This document shows positions 43,919-52,596 of a stretch of 64,000 bases of DNA, in pieces. The notes under the pieces are model-generated. The model ran no database searches, had not been told where the DNA came from, and was given only the letters and a program-made list of their open reading frames with translations. Each line of letters opens with the position of its first letter. Within the stretch, counting starts at the first letter, position 1. This DNA is from Archangium violaceum (lineage in GTDB: Bacteria > Myxococcota > Myxococcia > Myxococcales > Myxococcaceae): NCBI RefSeq assembly GCF_016859125.1, contig NZ_CP069338.1, forward strand, positions 9,551,501 to 9,615,500. The letters run 5' to 3'. The position numbers and the translations under genes are program-made.

Positions 43919-44953
43919 TTGTCGGTAGCACATGGTAGCGTCCATCCCGTTGAGGCAATCGTTTTTCCTGCGATTTCGCCTCATCACCCGAGGGGGGCGG
44001 ATGTCCACCGGGGTGACCCCGGGTCCACGAGCATCCAATATGAGTGCGATTTCGCGCCCTTCAAACCCCGGGCGGACATTCTCCTCAACGGCCAGGCCGT
44101 GTCGCCCACGGGACGGGCAGTCGACTCGCTCCTGGTGACACTGGAGCTGGGGACGCTGCGCAAGTCCATCCGGGTCACCGGAGATCGCCGGTGGGAACGA
44201 GGACTGCTCGGGTTGCGTTCCTCTCCGCCCCAGGCCTTCGTCCAGATGCCGCTCGTCTATGAGCGGGCCTTTGGCGGGACGGATGTGTCACACCCGGAGT
44301 TGCGTCACCAGGGTGCTGAGCTGCGCAACCCGGTGGGGGTGGGCTACCACAAGAATCCTGATGCCCAGGCGGCGGAGGGGACGCGTCTTCCGAACATGGA
44401 GGATCCCCGGCAACCCATCTCCGGATGGAAGGACACTCCACAGCCCATGGGGTTCGGTCCGGTCGGCCGGAGCTGGCAACCGCGCCTCTCCCACGCGGGA
44501 ACCTACGACCAGCGATGGCTGGAGGAGGACCATCCCTTCCTGCCACGCGATTTCGATACGCAGTACTTCCTCTGCGCGCCTGTGGATCAGCAGGTGCCCT
44601 ACCTCCGGGGCGGAGAGACCTTGCGCTGTACGGGAATGACACGAGAGGGCGCACTGGTGGCTCGTGTCCCCTCGCTGCGGTTCCCCGTCACCTTCCGGTT
44701 CGACGATCGGGACCAGTGCCTCGAGCCTCTCCTGGACACCCTCCTCGTCGAGCCGGATTCGCATCGGATGATGCTGACCTGGCGGAGCTCGGTTCCCCTG
44801 GGCAGGAAACCCGGGAGGCTGCGGGAGATCCTGGTGGGACATCAGCCGGTTCGCTTGCCACCCGGGCGAGGCGGCGGAAAGCGGCATTTCAAATCGCTCG
44901 CCGAGGTCGTGGCCATGTACCGGAAGAGCCAGCGAAAGGTGGGCCAGCGATGA
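43919..44953 (+). CDS. DUF2169 T6SS accessory protein, apparently 5'-shortened
   Basis: The frame runs from TTG 43919 and matches DUF2169 from GDPGSTSIQYECDFAPFKPR onward, including QMPLVYERAFGG, NPVGVGYHKN, LPNMEDPRQPISGWKDTPQP, GPVGRSWQPR and RDFDTQYF. DUF2169 proteins are chaperone- or adaptor-like factors that accompany PAAR-type effectors. Members usually have about 60 residues of beta-strands before the point where similarity begins. Here only 30 or so unrelated residues fit before the divergent gene, so the start is either shortened or decayed. It overlaps the next gene by ATGA. Confidence 0.75.
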   Translation: MSVAHGSVHPVEAIVFPAISPHHPRGADVHRGDPGSTSIQYECDFAPFKPRADILLNGQAVSPTGRAVDSLLVTLELGTLRKSIRVTGDRRWERGLLGLRSSPPQAFVQMPLVYERAFGGTDVSHPELRHQGAELRNPVGVGYHKNPDAQAAEGTRLPNMEDPRQPISGWKDTPQPMGFGPVGRSWQPRLSHAGTYDQRWLEEDHPFLPRDFDTQYFLCAPVDQQVPYLRGGETLRCTGMTREGALVARVPSLRFPVTFRFDDRDQCLEPLLDTLLVEPDSHRMMLTWRSSVPLGRKPGRLREILVGHQPVRLPPGRGGGKRHFKSLAEVVAMYRKSQRKVGQR

Positions 44954-46008
44954 GCACCATCCGGCTACACGTGACGGCCACGGGCATGGTGTGCCCGGTG
45001 GGGCTGAATGCCGCTTCGGCTAGCGCCGCCATGCGAGCGGGCCTGTCCGCCTTTGGGCGGCTTCCCTATTGGGACGATGCGCGCAAGCCCGTTACCGGTT
45101 CGGCGGTCCCAGTGCTGCCGCTCGACAGGGGACGCCACGAGCGGCTGGTGGATCTGCTGGCGATGGCGATCTCGGATGCTCTGGGCGGAGAGGCAGGGGC
45201 TGGGCTCGAACACGTTCCCCTGCTGGTGGCGGTGGCCGAGCCAGAGCGCCCCGGCAGCGGAGCGGACATCGCGGGCGAGCTGGTGGCCCGGGTGGAGCGT
45301 CGGCTCGAGCGGAGGTTCCACCCTCGCCTGTCGCGCGTGCTGCCGGGAGGTAACGCCGCTGGTTTCCAGGCGCTGGAGACAGCTCGGAAGTGGGTGATGG
45401 AGCGCCGGGCCGATGCCTGCCTCGTCTGCGCGGTGGACTCCTTCCTCAACGCCCGCTCGCTGCTCTGGTTGGAGGAACACGGGCGTCTGAAGACCCGGCG
45501 CAACGCAGACGGTGTCATTCCCGGAGAGGCGGCGGCGTGCGTCCGGGTGGAGGGCCACATGGGGAGGACTCGCCAGCCGCTGGCCACGCTCGTGGGATTG
45601 GGCTTCGCCCGGGAGCCTGCCTCGGTACTCAATGAGGAGCCCCTCCGCGCGGACGGGCTGGTGCGGGCCGGGCACGCCGCCCTGGAGGAGGCCGGGCTGA
45701 GGATGCAGGACATGGACCTGCGCCTGTCGGATATCTCGGGGGAGTCGTATGGCTTCAAGGAACAGGCACTGGCGCTGACACGCCTGCTGCGGGTGAAGCG
45801 GGAATCCTTCCCGTTGTGGCTGTGTGCCGAGTCCATCGGGGAGGTGGGAGCCGCGGCGGGGCTCTGTCAGCTCGTGCGGGTGACGCAGGCCTATCAGCGG
45901 GGCTATGCGCCCGGAGAGCGCGCGATGTGCTTCACCAGCAGTGCATCTGGAGAGAGGGCGGTGGCGGTGGTGCAGCGGCCGAAACAAGCTGGGGAGGGAC
46001 GCCGATGA
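44950..46008 (+). CDS. Thiolase-fold (beta-ketoacyl-synthase-like) protein without catalytic residues
   Basis: 352 aa. The scaffold of a condensing enzyme is visible: MSTIRLHVTATGMVCPVGLN at the start, GGNAAGFQALETARKWVMER where active-site ACSSG would be, RADACLVCAVDSFLNARSLL, GVIPGEAAACVRVEG, and ESIGEVGAAAGL in place of the NxGHxxGAAG motif. The nucleophile Cys is replaced (Asn135 region) and the catalytic His is Glu, so enzymatic condensation is unlikely. Proteins of this type occur between DUF2169 and DUF4150 genes in T6SS cargo loci, presumably as structural or chaperone factors. Coupled at both ends by ATGA. Confidence 0.78.
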   Translation: MSTIRLHVTATGMVCPVGLNAASASAAMRAGLSAFGRLPYWDDARKPVTGSAVPVLPLDRGRHERLVDLLAMAISDALGGEAGAGLEHVPLLVAVAEPERPGSGADIAGELVARVERRLERRFHPRLSRVLPGGNAAGFQALETARKWVMERRADACLVCAVDSFLNARSLLWLEEHGRLKTRRNADGVIPGEAAACVRVEGHMGRTRQPLATLVGLGFAREPASVLNEEPLRADGLVRAGHAALEEAGLRMQDMDLRLSDISGESYGFKEQALALTRLLRVKRESFPLWLCAESIGEVGAAAGLCQLVRVTQAYQRGYAPGERAMCFTSSASGERAVAVVQRPKQAGEGRR

Positions 46009-47123
46009 GCGGCAAGGTGTATGCGAACGGGAACGAGGTGGTGAGGAAGGGCGGCGCCGGGAAGGTAACGGCGGCCTTTCCGGACGTGTGCATGAGCCCG
46101 CCTCCACCGCCAGCGGGCCCCGTGCCAGTGCCGTACGCGGACAGCTCCTCCGCGAACGAGCTGAAGGCGGGAAGCCGGACGGTGCAGATCGCCAACAAGG
46201 AGGTGGCTCTCCAGGACGAGTCCTACTACCAGTCCTCTCCGTTGGGGAATGAGGCGGCGACGAGGAGCTTCGGGGCGAGCGTGGTGACGCATACGCTCAC
46301 CGGGAAGACGTACTTCGCCTCGTGGTCGATGGACGTGAAGGTGGAGGGAAAGGGGGTGGTGCGGCACATGGACCTGACGACGTCGAATCACGGGAGCTAC
46401 CCGGGAGCGACGCCGCCGTTCCCGAACCTGTCGGAGGCGCAGATCGCGCAGGCGCAGGAGCTTGCCCAACAGCGGATGAAAGAGGGGCAGTGCCCCTGCT
46501 GCGGGAAGGACACCTGCCCAGCGGCCTTCAAGGAGGACGATGAGCCGCTGACGATGGAGGAGTTCTATAGGGTGGACATTGATACGTCCCGGCGGGAGTA
46601 TTTTAAATTGCTGATGGAGGACAAGCAGAAGCTCTGTAAATGTAATGGCCGGGTCTTTCCCGAACCCCCCTGTGATGTATTCAGAGCAAGTGAACGCGGG
46701 GGGCAGCGACGAAAAGATATTGAAGCCGCATGGGGTAAAGAAATCAGGCAATACAGGGAGAGTTACGAGAGAATGACTGGCGTGAGGCTCAAAAGTGCAG
46801 CGGATTTCTTGGACGAATTTCTGCATGATACCGGTAGGCCGCAGGCCTTGAGAGCTACTACCAAGATGACGAAGCGGGAGTTGGAAGCACTCGAACAATT
46901 AGAAAAGCACCAAAAGCCTCATGATGCTCAACTCTTGAAGGATGCGCGGGACTACAAGAAGCTGAGCACGAAGGCCAAGAAGCTGGAGAGAATCAACCAC
47001 TTGGTGCCCAAGGAGGCGTCCGGTTGTCCAACCAGCCCGAACAACCTCCAGCCGCAGCAGACTTTGTGCAGGGTATGTCAGGCAATTGATGATTTCTTTA
47101 CCGAGGAGTGGCAGGGGAGGTAG
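46005..47123 (+). CDS. PAAR-like (DUF4150) T6SS effector with unrecognised Cys-rich C-terminal toxin
   Basis: 372 aa. Residues 1-130 are a DUF4150 PAAR-like spike tip (VYANGNEVVRKGGAGKVTAA, FPDVCMSPPPPPAGPVPVPY, SHG-type end). The C-terminal part begins near 140, has a Cys cluster (Cys163, 165, 166, 171; Cys211, 213, 223), a helical Lys/Arg-rich region, and ends in NHLVPKEASGCP...NNLQP...LCRVC (His332, Cys341, Cys355, Cys358). The end resembles zinc-bound HNH-like nuclease toxins, but I do not recognise a named family. GC content drops from about codon 185, suggesting an exchangeable toxin domain. The following gene, 2 nt away, should be its immunity partner. Confidence 0.8.
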   Translation: MSGKVYANGNEVVRKGGAGKVTAAFPDVCMSPPPPPAGPVPVPYADSSSANELKAGSRTVQIANKEVALQDESYYQSSPLGNEAATRSFGASVVTHTLTGKTYFASWSMDVKVEGKGVVRHMDLTTSNHGSYPGATPPFPNLSEAQIAQAQELAQQRMKEGQCPCCGKDTCPAAFKEDDEPLTMEEFYRVDIDTSRREYFKLLMEDKQKLCKCNGRVFPEPPCDVFRASERGGQRRKDIEAAWGKEIRQYRESYERMTGVRLKSAADFLDEFLHDTGRPQALRATTKMTKRELEALEQLEKHQKPHDAQLLKDARDYKKLSTKAKKLERINHLVPKEASGCPTSPNNLQPQQTLCRVCQAIDDFFTEEWQGR

Positions 47124-47125
47124 CA

Positions 47126-47956
47126 ATGAGACCGTTCTTCTATTGGGAGCCAGTGGATTGGAAGAGCCGTGGATACTTTGTTCCCAGTTCCTCTGCCGAT
47201 GACCCGGATTTGAAAGCGGATGAGAGTTCATCTCTCTGGTTGGAAGTGCAGGGAATCCTGACTCAGGCGAAAGCTGGAGATTTCAACCGGATTGCCCGAC
47301 TTTTGGACATCCATGCTGCGACCAGATCCCACCTCCTGCGCTGGGCCTGTGCTCAGATTTTGGGAGATGCGGGCACGGCGTTCTGTCTCAATCGCATGGT
47401 TCTTGAGTTGGATGATACTTTGGATCCCGATAGGGCGGGAGATTTTTGTCATGCATTCGAGGCATGGGGCAGCCTGTCCGCCATACCAGCCTTCCTCAAG
47501 TCTTACGATAGATATTTCGGGTTCCAAAGCATGGATGCGTTACCTCTCATGCTGTCGACTATCTTGGAGATGGAATGGGGTCCTCTGTCCGATTTCCCGA
47601 CCGAAGATGAGCTGCTTGCCTATGAGGATCGGGTGGTGGAGCAGTACGAGGAACTCAAACAGAAGTTCGGGACGGATGACGTCATTCTGCTGCACGGGGA
47701 GCGTTTTGGAGTGGTGTCGCTGGCTCGCCGGATGCTGAGGAGCCTGGGTGACAGCCATTTCGAGAGAGCCATGCAGCCCTTCTACCGGCGGAGATTCGAG
47801 GCCAGCACGGGCATCGACTGCTCGGGCTTCTATAAGGACCGAGAGTTCCAGCCGCTCACGGCCGCTGCCATCCTCGAGGGGTTCTTGGAGAGCCCGCGGG
47901 CTGCCCGGTACGAGGAGGGCGTGCGCTACTTCTTCGGCCACCCCATTCCAGAATGA
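47126..47956 (+). CDS. Putative immunity protein for the DUF4150 effector
   Basis: 276 aa, ATG 47126 preceded by GGGGAGG. A soluble, acidic, largely helical protein, possibly of HEAT-like repeats (LLRWACAQILGDAGTAFCLN, SLARRMLRSLGDSHFERAMQ). No signal peptide and no catalytic motif seen. Lower GC in its first two thirds matches the toxin tail, and the position directly after the effector gene is where immunity genes lie. It overlaps the next gene by ATGA. Function is inferred from context. Confidence 0.6.
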   Translation: MRPFFYWEPVDWKSRGYFVPSSSADDPDLKADESSSLWLEVQGILTQAKAGDFNRIARLLDIHAATRSHLLRWACAQILGDAGTAFCLNRMVLELDDTLDPDRAGDFCHAFEAWGSLSAIPAFLKSYDRYFGFQSMDALPLMLSTILEMEWGPLSDFPTEDELLAYEDRVVEQYEELKQKFGTDDVILLHGERFGVVSLARRMLRSLGDSHFERAMQPFYRRRFEASTGIDCSGFYKDREFQPLTAAAILEGFLESPRAARYEEGVRYFFGHPIPE

Positions 47957-49194
47957 GCCACCCCATGCCGCTTCCTTCCAACGGTCCATTGCCCGAATTC
48001 GTTTCGCTCCACTTCGAGGAGTCCTCCTTCCTCTGGAGCTTGCGTCGCGGGGCCATACACGCCCCCCACTACACCTTCGTGGAACTGGAGCGGCTCGACG
48101 AGCGCATCGAGGCTCATCTGGATGGATTGCGTGTCGCGGGCGAGGCCGCCCGAGCCATTGTCGATGAGGCACTGCCCGTGGCCGGAATGGGGGAGATCTT
48201 CACCTCGGCCGTCTCCGCGCTCGACACCGGGCCGAGGGCCCGCTTCCCGCCCGTGTTGGAGCTCGCTCGTGAGTCGGAGCCCGGCCTGGAAGCTCTTCTC
48301 GCGGCGCTCTCCTGGTTGCCGTGGCCTCGGGTGGCGGGTGTCATCGAGCAGCTCTCCAAGGAGGAGGAACCCGCCCTGCTCCGGGTGGCCCTCTCCGGGT
48401 ATGCCGCGCATCGTCAGGACGCGGGTGCAGCGCTCTCCCGGGCGCTCGCCAGTACCGACGTGCAGCTCCGCGCTCGGGCTCTCCAGGTCGTGGGCGAGCA
48501 GGGTCGCCGGGAGTTGCTTCCCCTTGCCAGTCAGTCCCTGGCCTCCGCTGATGAGGGATGCAGGTTCTCCGCCGCCAGGACGTGTGTTCTGTTGGGAGAG
48601 AGGGCGGCCTTGCCCGTCCTCCGTTCCCTCGCCGAGCAGGGTGGTCCCCATGCGATGGACTCCTGTGAACTGGCCGTGAGGCGGATGACACACCGTGATG
48701 CCCGTGCGTGGTTGATGGGGTTCACCGAGCGGCCCGAGCACCGCCGTCTCGCTTTCCTCGGCAGTGCGGCCCTGGGCGATCCATTCCTCATTCCCTGGTT
48801 GCTACACGTGATGCGCGTGCCGGAGTTCGCCCGCGTGGCAGGGGAGTCCTTCCGCTTCATCACCGGAGCCGACCTCTCGGAGCCCCGTTTCGAAGGGAAG
48901 GCTCCGGAAGGCATCGAGGCCGAGGATGATCCCGATGAGGAGCCGCCCTGGCCGGCTCCGGAGGCCGTGGAGTCATGGTGGGCCGAGCGGAAAAGGGACT
49001 TCCACCCGGAGGCGCGCCATCTGCTCGGACGGCCCATGACACCGGAGGCGCTCCGGGGCGCACTCCAGTTCGGCCGCCAGCGTGAGCGGAAGGCCGCGGC
49101 CCTGGAGCTGGCCCTGAGACACCCCGGCCAGCCACTCCTCGATGTCGGCGCTTCGGCCTTCAGGCAGCGGCAGTGGCTCGCTGCCCTCATGTGA
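47953..49194 (+). CDS. TIGR02270-family HEAT-like protein of T6SS loci
   Basis: 413 aa. N-terminal EESSFLWSLRRGAIHAPHYT and LERLDERIEAHLDGLRVAGE are typical of TIGR02270; the middle consists of HEAT-like repeats (QLRARALQVVGEQGRRELLP, CRFSAARTCVLLGERAALPV), and the end has WWAERKRDFHPEARHLLGRP. The family is found in type VI clusters but its role is not established. Last gene of the module; convergent with valS. Confidence 0.8.
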   Translation: MSHPMPLPSNGPLPEFVSLHFEESSFLWSLRRGAIHAPHYTFVELERLDERIEAHLDGLRVAGEAARAIVDEALPVAGMGEIFTSAVSALDTGPRARFPPVLELARESEPGLEALLAALSWLPWPRVAGVIEQLSKEEEPALLRVALSGYAAHRQDAGAALSRALASTDVQLRARALQVVGEQGRRELLPLASQSLASADEGCRFSAARTCVLLGERAALPVLRSLAEQGGPHAMDSCELAVRRMTHRDARAWLMGFTERPEHRRLAFLGSAALGDPFLIPWLLHVMRVPEFARVAGESFRFITGADLSEPRFEGKAPEGIEAEDDPDEEPPWPAPEAVESWWAERKRDFHPEARHLLGRPMTPEALRGALQFGRQRERKAAALELALRHPGQPLLDVGASAFRQRQWLAALM

Positions 49195-49212
49195 GCCGGA
49201 GCGCCGGAGTCG

Positions 49213-51888
49213 TCACGCCTCGGTGGGCTCCGGGGTCTTCTCCGCGGCGGGCGCCAGCTCGAAGTCGATGATCTCGAACGTGCCGTCGGCCAGCTCCGCC
49301 TTCTCCACCAGCTCCGCGCTCTGGCAGCGGGTCGCGGACAGAACGTCCTCCCGCACCCGCTCGAAGCCGGCGAGGGTGGCGGCATTCGCCGCGAGCTTCA
49401 TGCGAGCGACGCCCCGGCCCACGCCCACTCCCGACTCGCTCTTGCGCTTGTTGATCGCCTGCTGCGCGCCCTCCGCGAGCTGGAACGAGGCCGGGTTCTC
49501 CGGCTTCGCGATGCCCTCGAAGGTCCTCGCATCGGGCCACGGGGCGCGGTGGATGCTCTTGTGCCCCGTCTCCTCCGCGAAGGCCCAGCTCCACACCTCC
49601 TCGGTGATGTAGGGCAGCACCGGCGCGAACAGCCGCAGCAGCACGTTCAGGCCCAGCCTCAGCGCCGCCACCGCCGAGCCGCGCGCATCCTCGCCACCGG
49701 CGGACTCACCGCGCGCACGCGCCTTCACCAGTTCCAGGTACGTGTCCGTGAAGCTCGACCAGAAGAAGCTCTCCGTGTTCGCCAGCGCCGGCGCGAACTC
49801 GAAGTCCTTGTAGGACGCCGTCGCCGCCTCCACCACGCCCGCCAGCTTCGCCACGAAGGCCCGGTCCAACTCGTGGGTGATGGGGTGCTCCTGCGCCGTC
49901 TGGCTCAGCACGTACTTGCCCGCGTTGAAGAGCTTCGTCACGAGCCGCTTGCCCACCTTGAAGACCTTCTCGTCGAAGGCGGTGTCCGTGCCCAGGCGTG
50001 CCGAGGCCGACCAGTAGCGCACCGCGTCCGCCCCGTAGTTCTCCAGCAGGTGCATGGGCGTGATGACGTTGCCCTTGCTCTTGGACATCTTCTTGCGGTC
50101 CGGATCCAGGATCCACCCGGAGATGATCACGTGCTTCCAGGGGATGGAGTCCTCGTGCAGCATCGCCTTGGCGATGGTGTAGAAGGCCCACGTCCGGATG
50201 ATCTCGTGGCTCTGCGGCCGGATGTCCGCCGGGAACAGGTTGCGGTGGCGCTTCTCGTCCAGCACCCACCCCGAGGCGATCTGCGGCGTCAGCGAGCTGG
50301 TGAACCAGGTGTCGAACACGTCCGACTCGGCCGTGAAGCCGTTGGGCTGGTCGCGCTGGGAGGCCTCGTAGCCAGGGGGCAGATCCACCGTTGGATCCAC
50401 CGGCAGCCGCTCGCGCGTCGCGAGGATGGGCTTGTCGTGGACGGGGTTGCCCTCCGCGTCCAGCGGGTACCACACGGGGAATTGCACGCCGAAGTAGCGC
50501 TGGCGGCTGATGCACCAGTCGAGCTGCAGGTTCTCCGTCCAGTTGCGGTAGCGCGAGCCCATGTGCTCGGGGTGCCACTTCACCCGCTCACCGAAGCGCA
50601 GCAGCTGCTCCTTCTTGTCCATCAACCGCACGAACCACTGGCGCGTGGAGATGAACTCGAGCGGCTGATCTCCCTTCTCGAAGAACTTCACGTCGCGCTG
50701 GAGGGGCTTCGGCTCGCCGATCAGCGGAACGCCCAGGCCCGGCTTCGACGCGGCGTCCTCGCGCCGCAGCAGCTCCACCATGGCCGTCCGGGCCTGCTTC
50801 ACCGACTTGCCCTGCAGGCCCGTGTAGAAACCCTGCGCCGCCGTGGCGTCGAGGCTCTCCCAGCCCGGCGTCCCGAAGGTGACGGGCATCAGCCGCCCGT
50901 TGCGCCCGATGATCTGCCGCAGCGGCAGCTTCTGCTGACGCCACCAGAGCACGTCCGTGGCGTCACCGAAGGTGCACACCATCAGGATGCCCGTGCCCTT
51001 GGTGGGGTCCGCCAGCTCGCTCGGGAAGATGGGCACCGGGACGCGGAAGAGCGGGGTGATGGCGCGCTTGCCGAAGAGGCCCTTGTAGCGCTCGTCCTCC
51101 GGGTGCGCGGTGACGCCCACGCACGCCGCCAGCAGCTCCGGCCGCGTGGTGGCGATGGTGAAGCGCGCGTCCGAGCCCTCCACGCCGAACTCGATGTCGT
51201 GGAACGCGCCCGCCTGCGGCCGATCCTCCACCTCCGCCTGCGCCACCGCCGTCTGGAAGTCCACGTCCCACATCGTGGGCGCCGTCACCGAGTACGCGTG
51301 GCCCTTCTCGTACAAGTCCAGGAAGGAGAGCTGCGCCAGCTGGCGGCTGTGATCGTCGATGGTGGCGTACTCCTCGCTCCAGTCCACCGACAGGCCGATG
51401 CGCCGGAACAGCCCCTTGAAGACCTGCTCGTCCTGCTGTGTCACCTGGTGGCACAGCTCGATGAAGTTGGGGCGAGACACCGTGCGCGGCGGCTGTTTGG
51501 CGGCCTCGGCCGAGACCTGCTCCATGCGCAGGCCGGGCTCGTGCGGGGTGCGGACGTCGGCGCGCACGTTGAAGTAGTTCTGCACCCGGCGCTCGGTGGG
51601 CAGGCCGTTGTCGTCCCAGCCCATGGGGTAGAAGATGTTCCGTCCGAGCATACGCTGCTGCCGGGCGATGACGTCCGTATGCGTGTAGCTGAAGATGTGG
51701 CCCACGTGCAGCGAGCCGGACACCGTCGGCGGCGGCGTGTCGACGACGAAGGTCTCCTCCCGCGAGCGCGAGGGATCGTACCGGTAGAGACCCTCCGACT
51801 CCCACCAGGCATCGAGGCGCTTCTCGACGTTTTCTGCCTCGAAGTGCTTCGGGAGGAGCTCGGGATTGATGGAACGGAACGTCTTCAT
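49213..51888 (-). CDS. valS: Valyl-tRNA synthetase
   Basis: 891 aa class I synthetase that charges tRNA-Val. HIGH motif as HVGH (61-64), KMSKS as KKMSKSKGNV, and the editing CP1 domain FTIATTRPELLAACVGVTAH. The start is ATG 51888; the open frame to 53871 upstream is antisense to other genes. The C-terminal coiled-coil arm usual in many bacterial ValS is absent or reduced, as in the archaeal-type ValS found in some bacteria. No T-box leader was seen. Confidence 0.96.
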   Translation of the reverse strand: MKTFRSINPELLPKHFEAENVEKRLDAWWESEGLYRYDPSRSREETFVVDTPPPTVSGSLHVGHIFSYTHTDVIARQQRMLGRNIFYPMGWDDNGLPTERRVQNYFNVRADVRTPHEPGLRMEQVSAEAAKQPPRTVSRPNFIELCHQVTQQDEQVFKGLFRRIGLSVDWSEEYATIDDHSRQLAQLSFLDLYEKGHAYSVTAPTMWDVDFQTAVAQAEVEDRPQAGAFHDIEFGVEGSDARFTIATTRPELLAACVGVTAHPEDERYKGLFGKRAITPLFRVPVPIFPSELADPTKGTGILMVCTFGDATDVLWWRQQKLPLRQIIGRNGRLMPVTFGTPGWESLDATAAQGFYTGLQGKSVKQARTAMVELLRREDAASKPGLGVPLIGEPKPLQRDVKFFEKGDQPLEFISTRQWFVRLMDKKEQLLRFGERVKWHPEHMGSRYRNWTENLQLDWCISRQRYFGVQFPVWYPLDAEGNPVHDKPILATRERLPVDPTVDLPPGYEASQRDQPNGFTAESDVFDTWFTSSLTPQIASGWVLDEKRHRNLFPADIRPQSHEIIRTWAFYTIAKAMLHEDSIPWKHVIISGWILDPDRKKMSKSKGNVITPMHLLENYGADAVRYWSASARLGTDTAFDEKVFKVGKRLVTKLFNAGKYVLSQTAQEHPITHELDRAFVAKLAGVVEAATASYKDFEFAPALANTESFFWSSFTDTYLELVKARARGESAGGEDARGSAVAALRLGLNVLLRLFAPVLPYITEEVWSWAFAEETGHKSIHRAPWPDARTFEGIAKPENPASFQLAEGAQQAINKRKSESGVGVGRGVARMKLAANAATLAGFERVREDVLSATRCQSAELVEKAELADGTFEIIDFELAPAAEKTPEPTEA

Positions 51889-52113
51889 GGCGAAGTGGGT
51901 GTGTAGGACGTTGTAGGAAGGGAAGCTGGCAAGGAAAAATCCCCCTGCTACCACGGTTTCTCCGAGTGGAGATCGCTGATCGCGGGGACTGGCGCCGGAT
52001 GTGCCGCGGCCGCTCGGTACGACTGAGGGTAGGAAATGTGCGTACCCGGGGTCCGGATTCCTGGGGGGCACGTCGAATGTGCTAAACAACGCACATCTCG
52101 CTGACCCCCCCCT

Positions 52114-52590
52114 ATGCTGGAATCCCTCTCCGTTCCCAAGCGACGCGTAGCGGCCCAGTTCGTCCTTCCCGGCGGCTCGTCGCGTGAAGTGGCCGTGTTC
52201 CTCGCCGAAGCCGCGCCCGGGCACACCGGTGGCGAGCGGTTGTCGGACCTGCTCAACAACAGTGGCTCGCAGTTCATCCCCGCGGTGGACGCGGAGACGG
52301 ACGCCATGACGTTCGTCCGGTGCGAGAACCTCGCCCTGGCGCGTGTGGCCGCCGAGCTCGAGCCCAACGTCGTCGATCAGTTCACCATCCCCACCGAGCA
52401 CGAGGTGGAGGTGCGACTGGTGGATGGCCAGAAGCTGCGTGGGCTCATCACCTACGTGCTGCCCGAGGCGCACTCGCGCCTGACGGACTACCTCAACAGC
52501 GCGCCCCCGTTCATCCCCGTTCTGGAGGGGGAGAAGGTCGCGCTCGTCAACAAACGTCACGTCGCGTACGTGGAAACCCTTCGCCGCTGA
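52114..52590 (+). CDS. Small conserved partner protein of the PilT-like ATPase
   Basis: 158 aa cytoplasmic protein, no signal peptide. Two similar halves: RVAAQFVLPGGSSREVAVFL ... SDLLNNSGSQFIPAVDAETD and HEVEVRLVDGQKLRGLITYV ... TDYLNSAPPFIPVLEGEKVA, each ending in a strand with FIPxL/V, so the protein is an internal duplication. It ends 6 nt before the ATPase gene. Probably a motility or regulatory accessory protein; I do not know a function. Confidence 0.65.
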   Translation: MLESLSVPKRRVAAQFVLPGGSSREVAVFLAEAAPGHTGGERLSDLLNNSGSQFIPAVDAETDAMTFVRCENLALARVAAELEPNVVDQFTIPTEHEVEVRLVDGQKLRGLITYVLPEAHSRLTDYLNSAPPFIPVLEGEKVALVNKRHVAYVETLRR

Positions 52591-52596
52591 GAAGCC

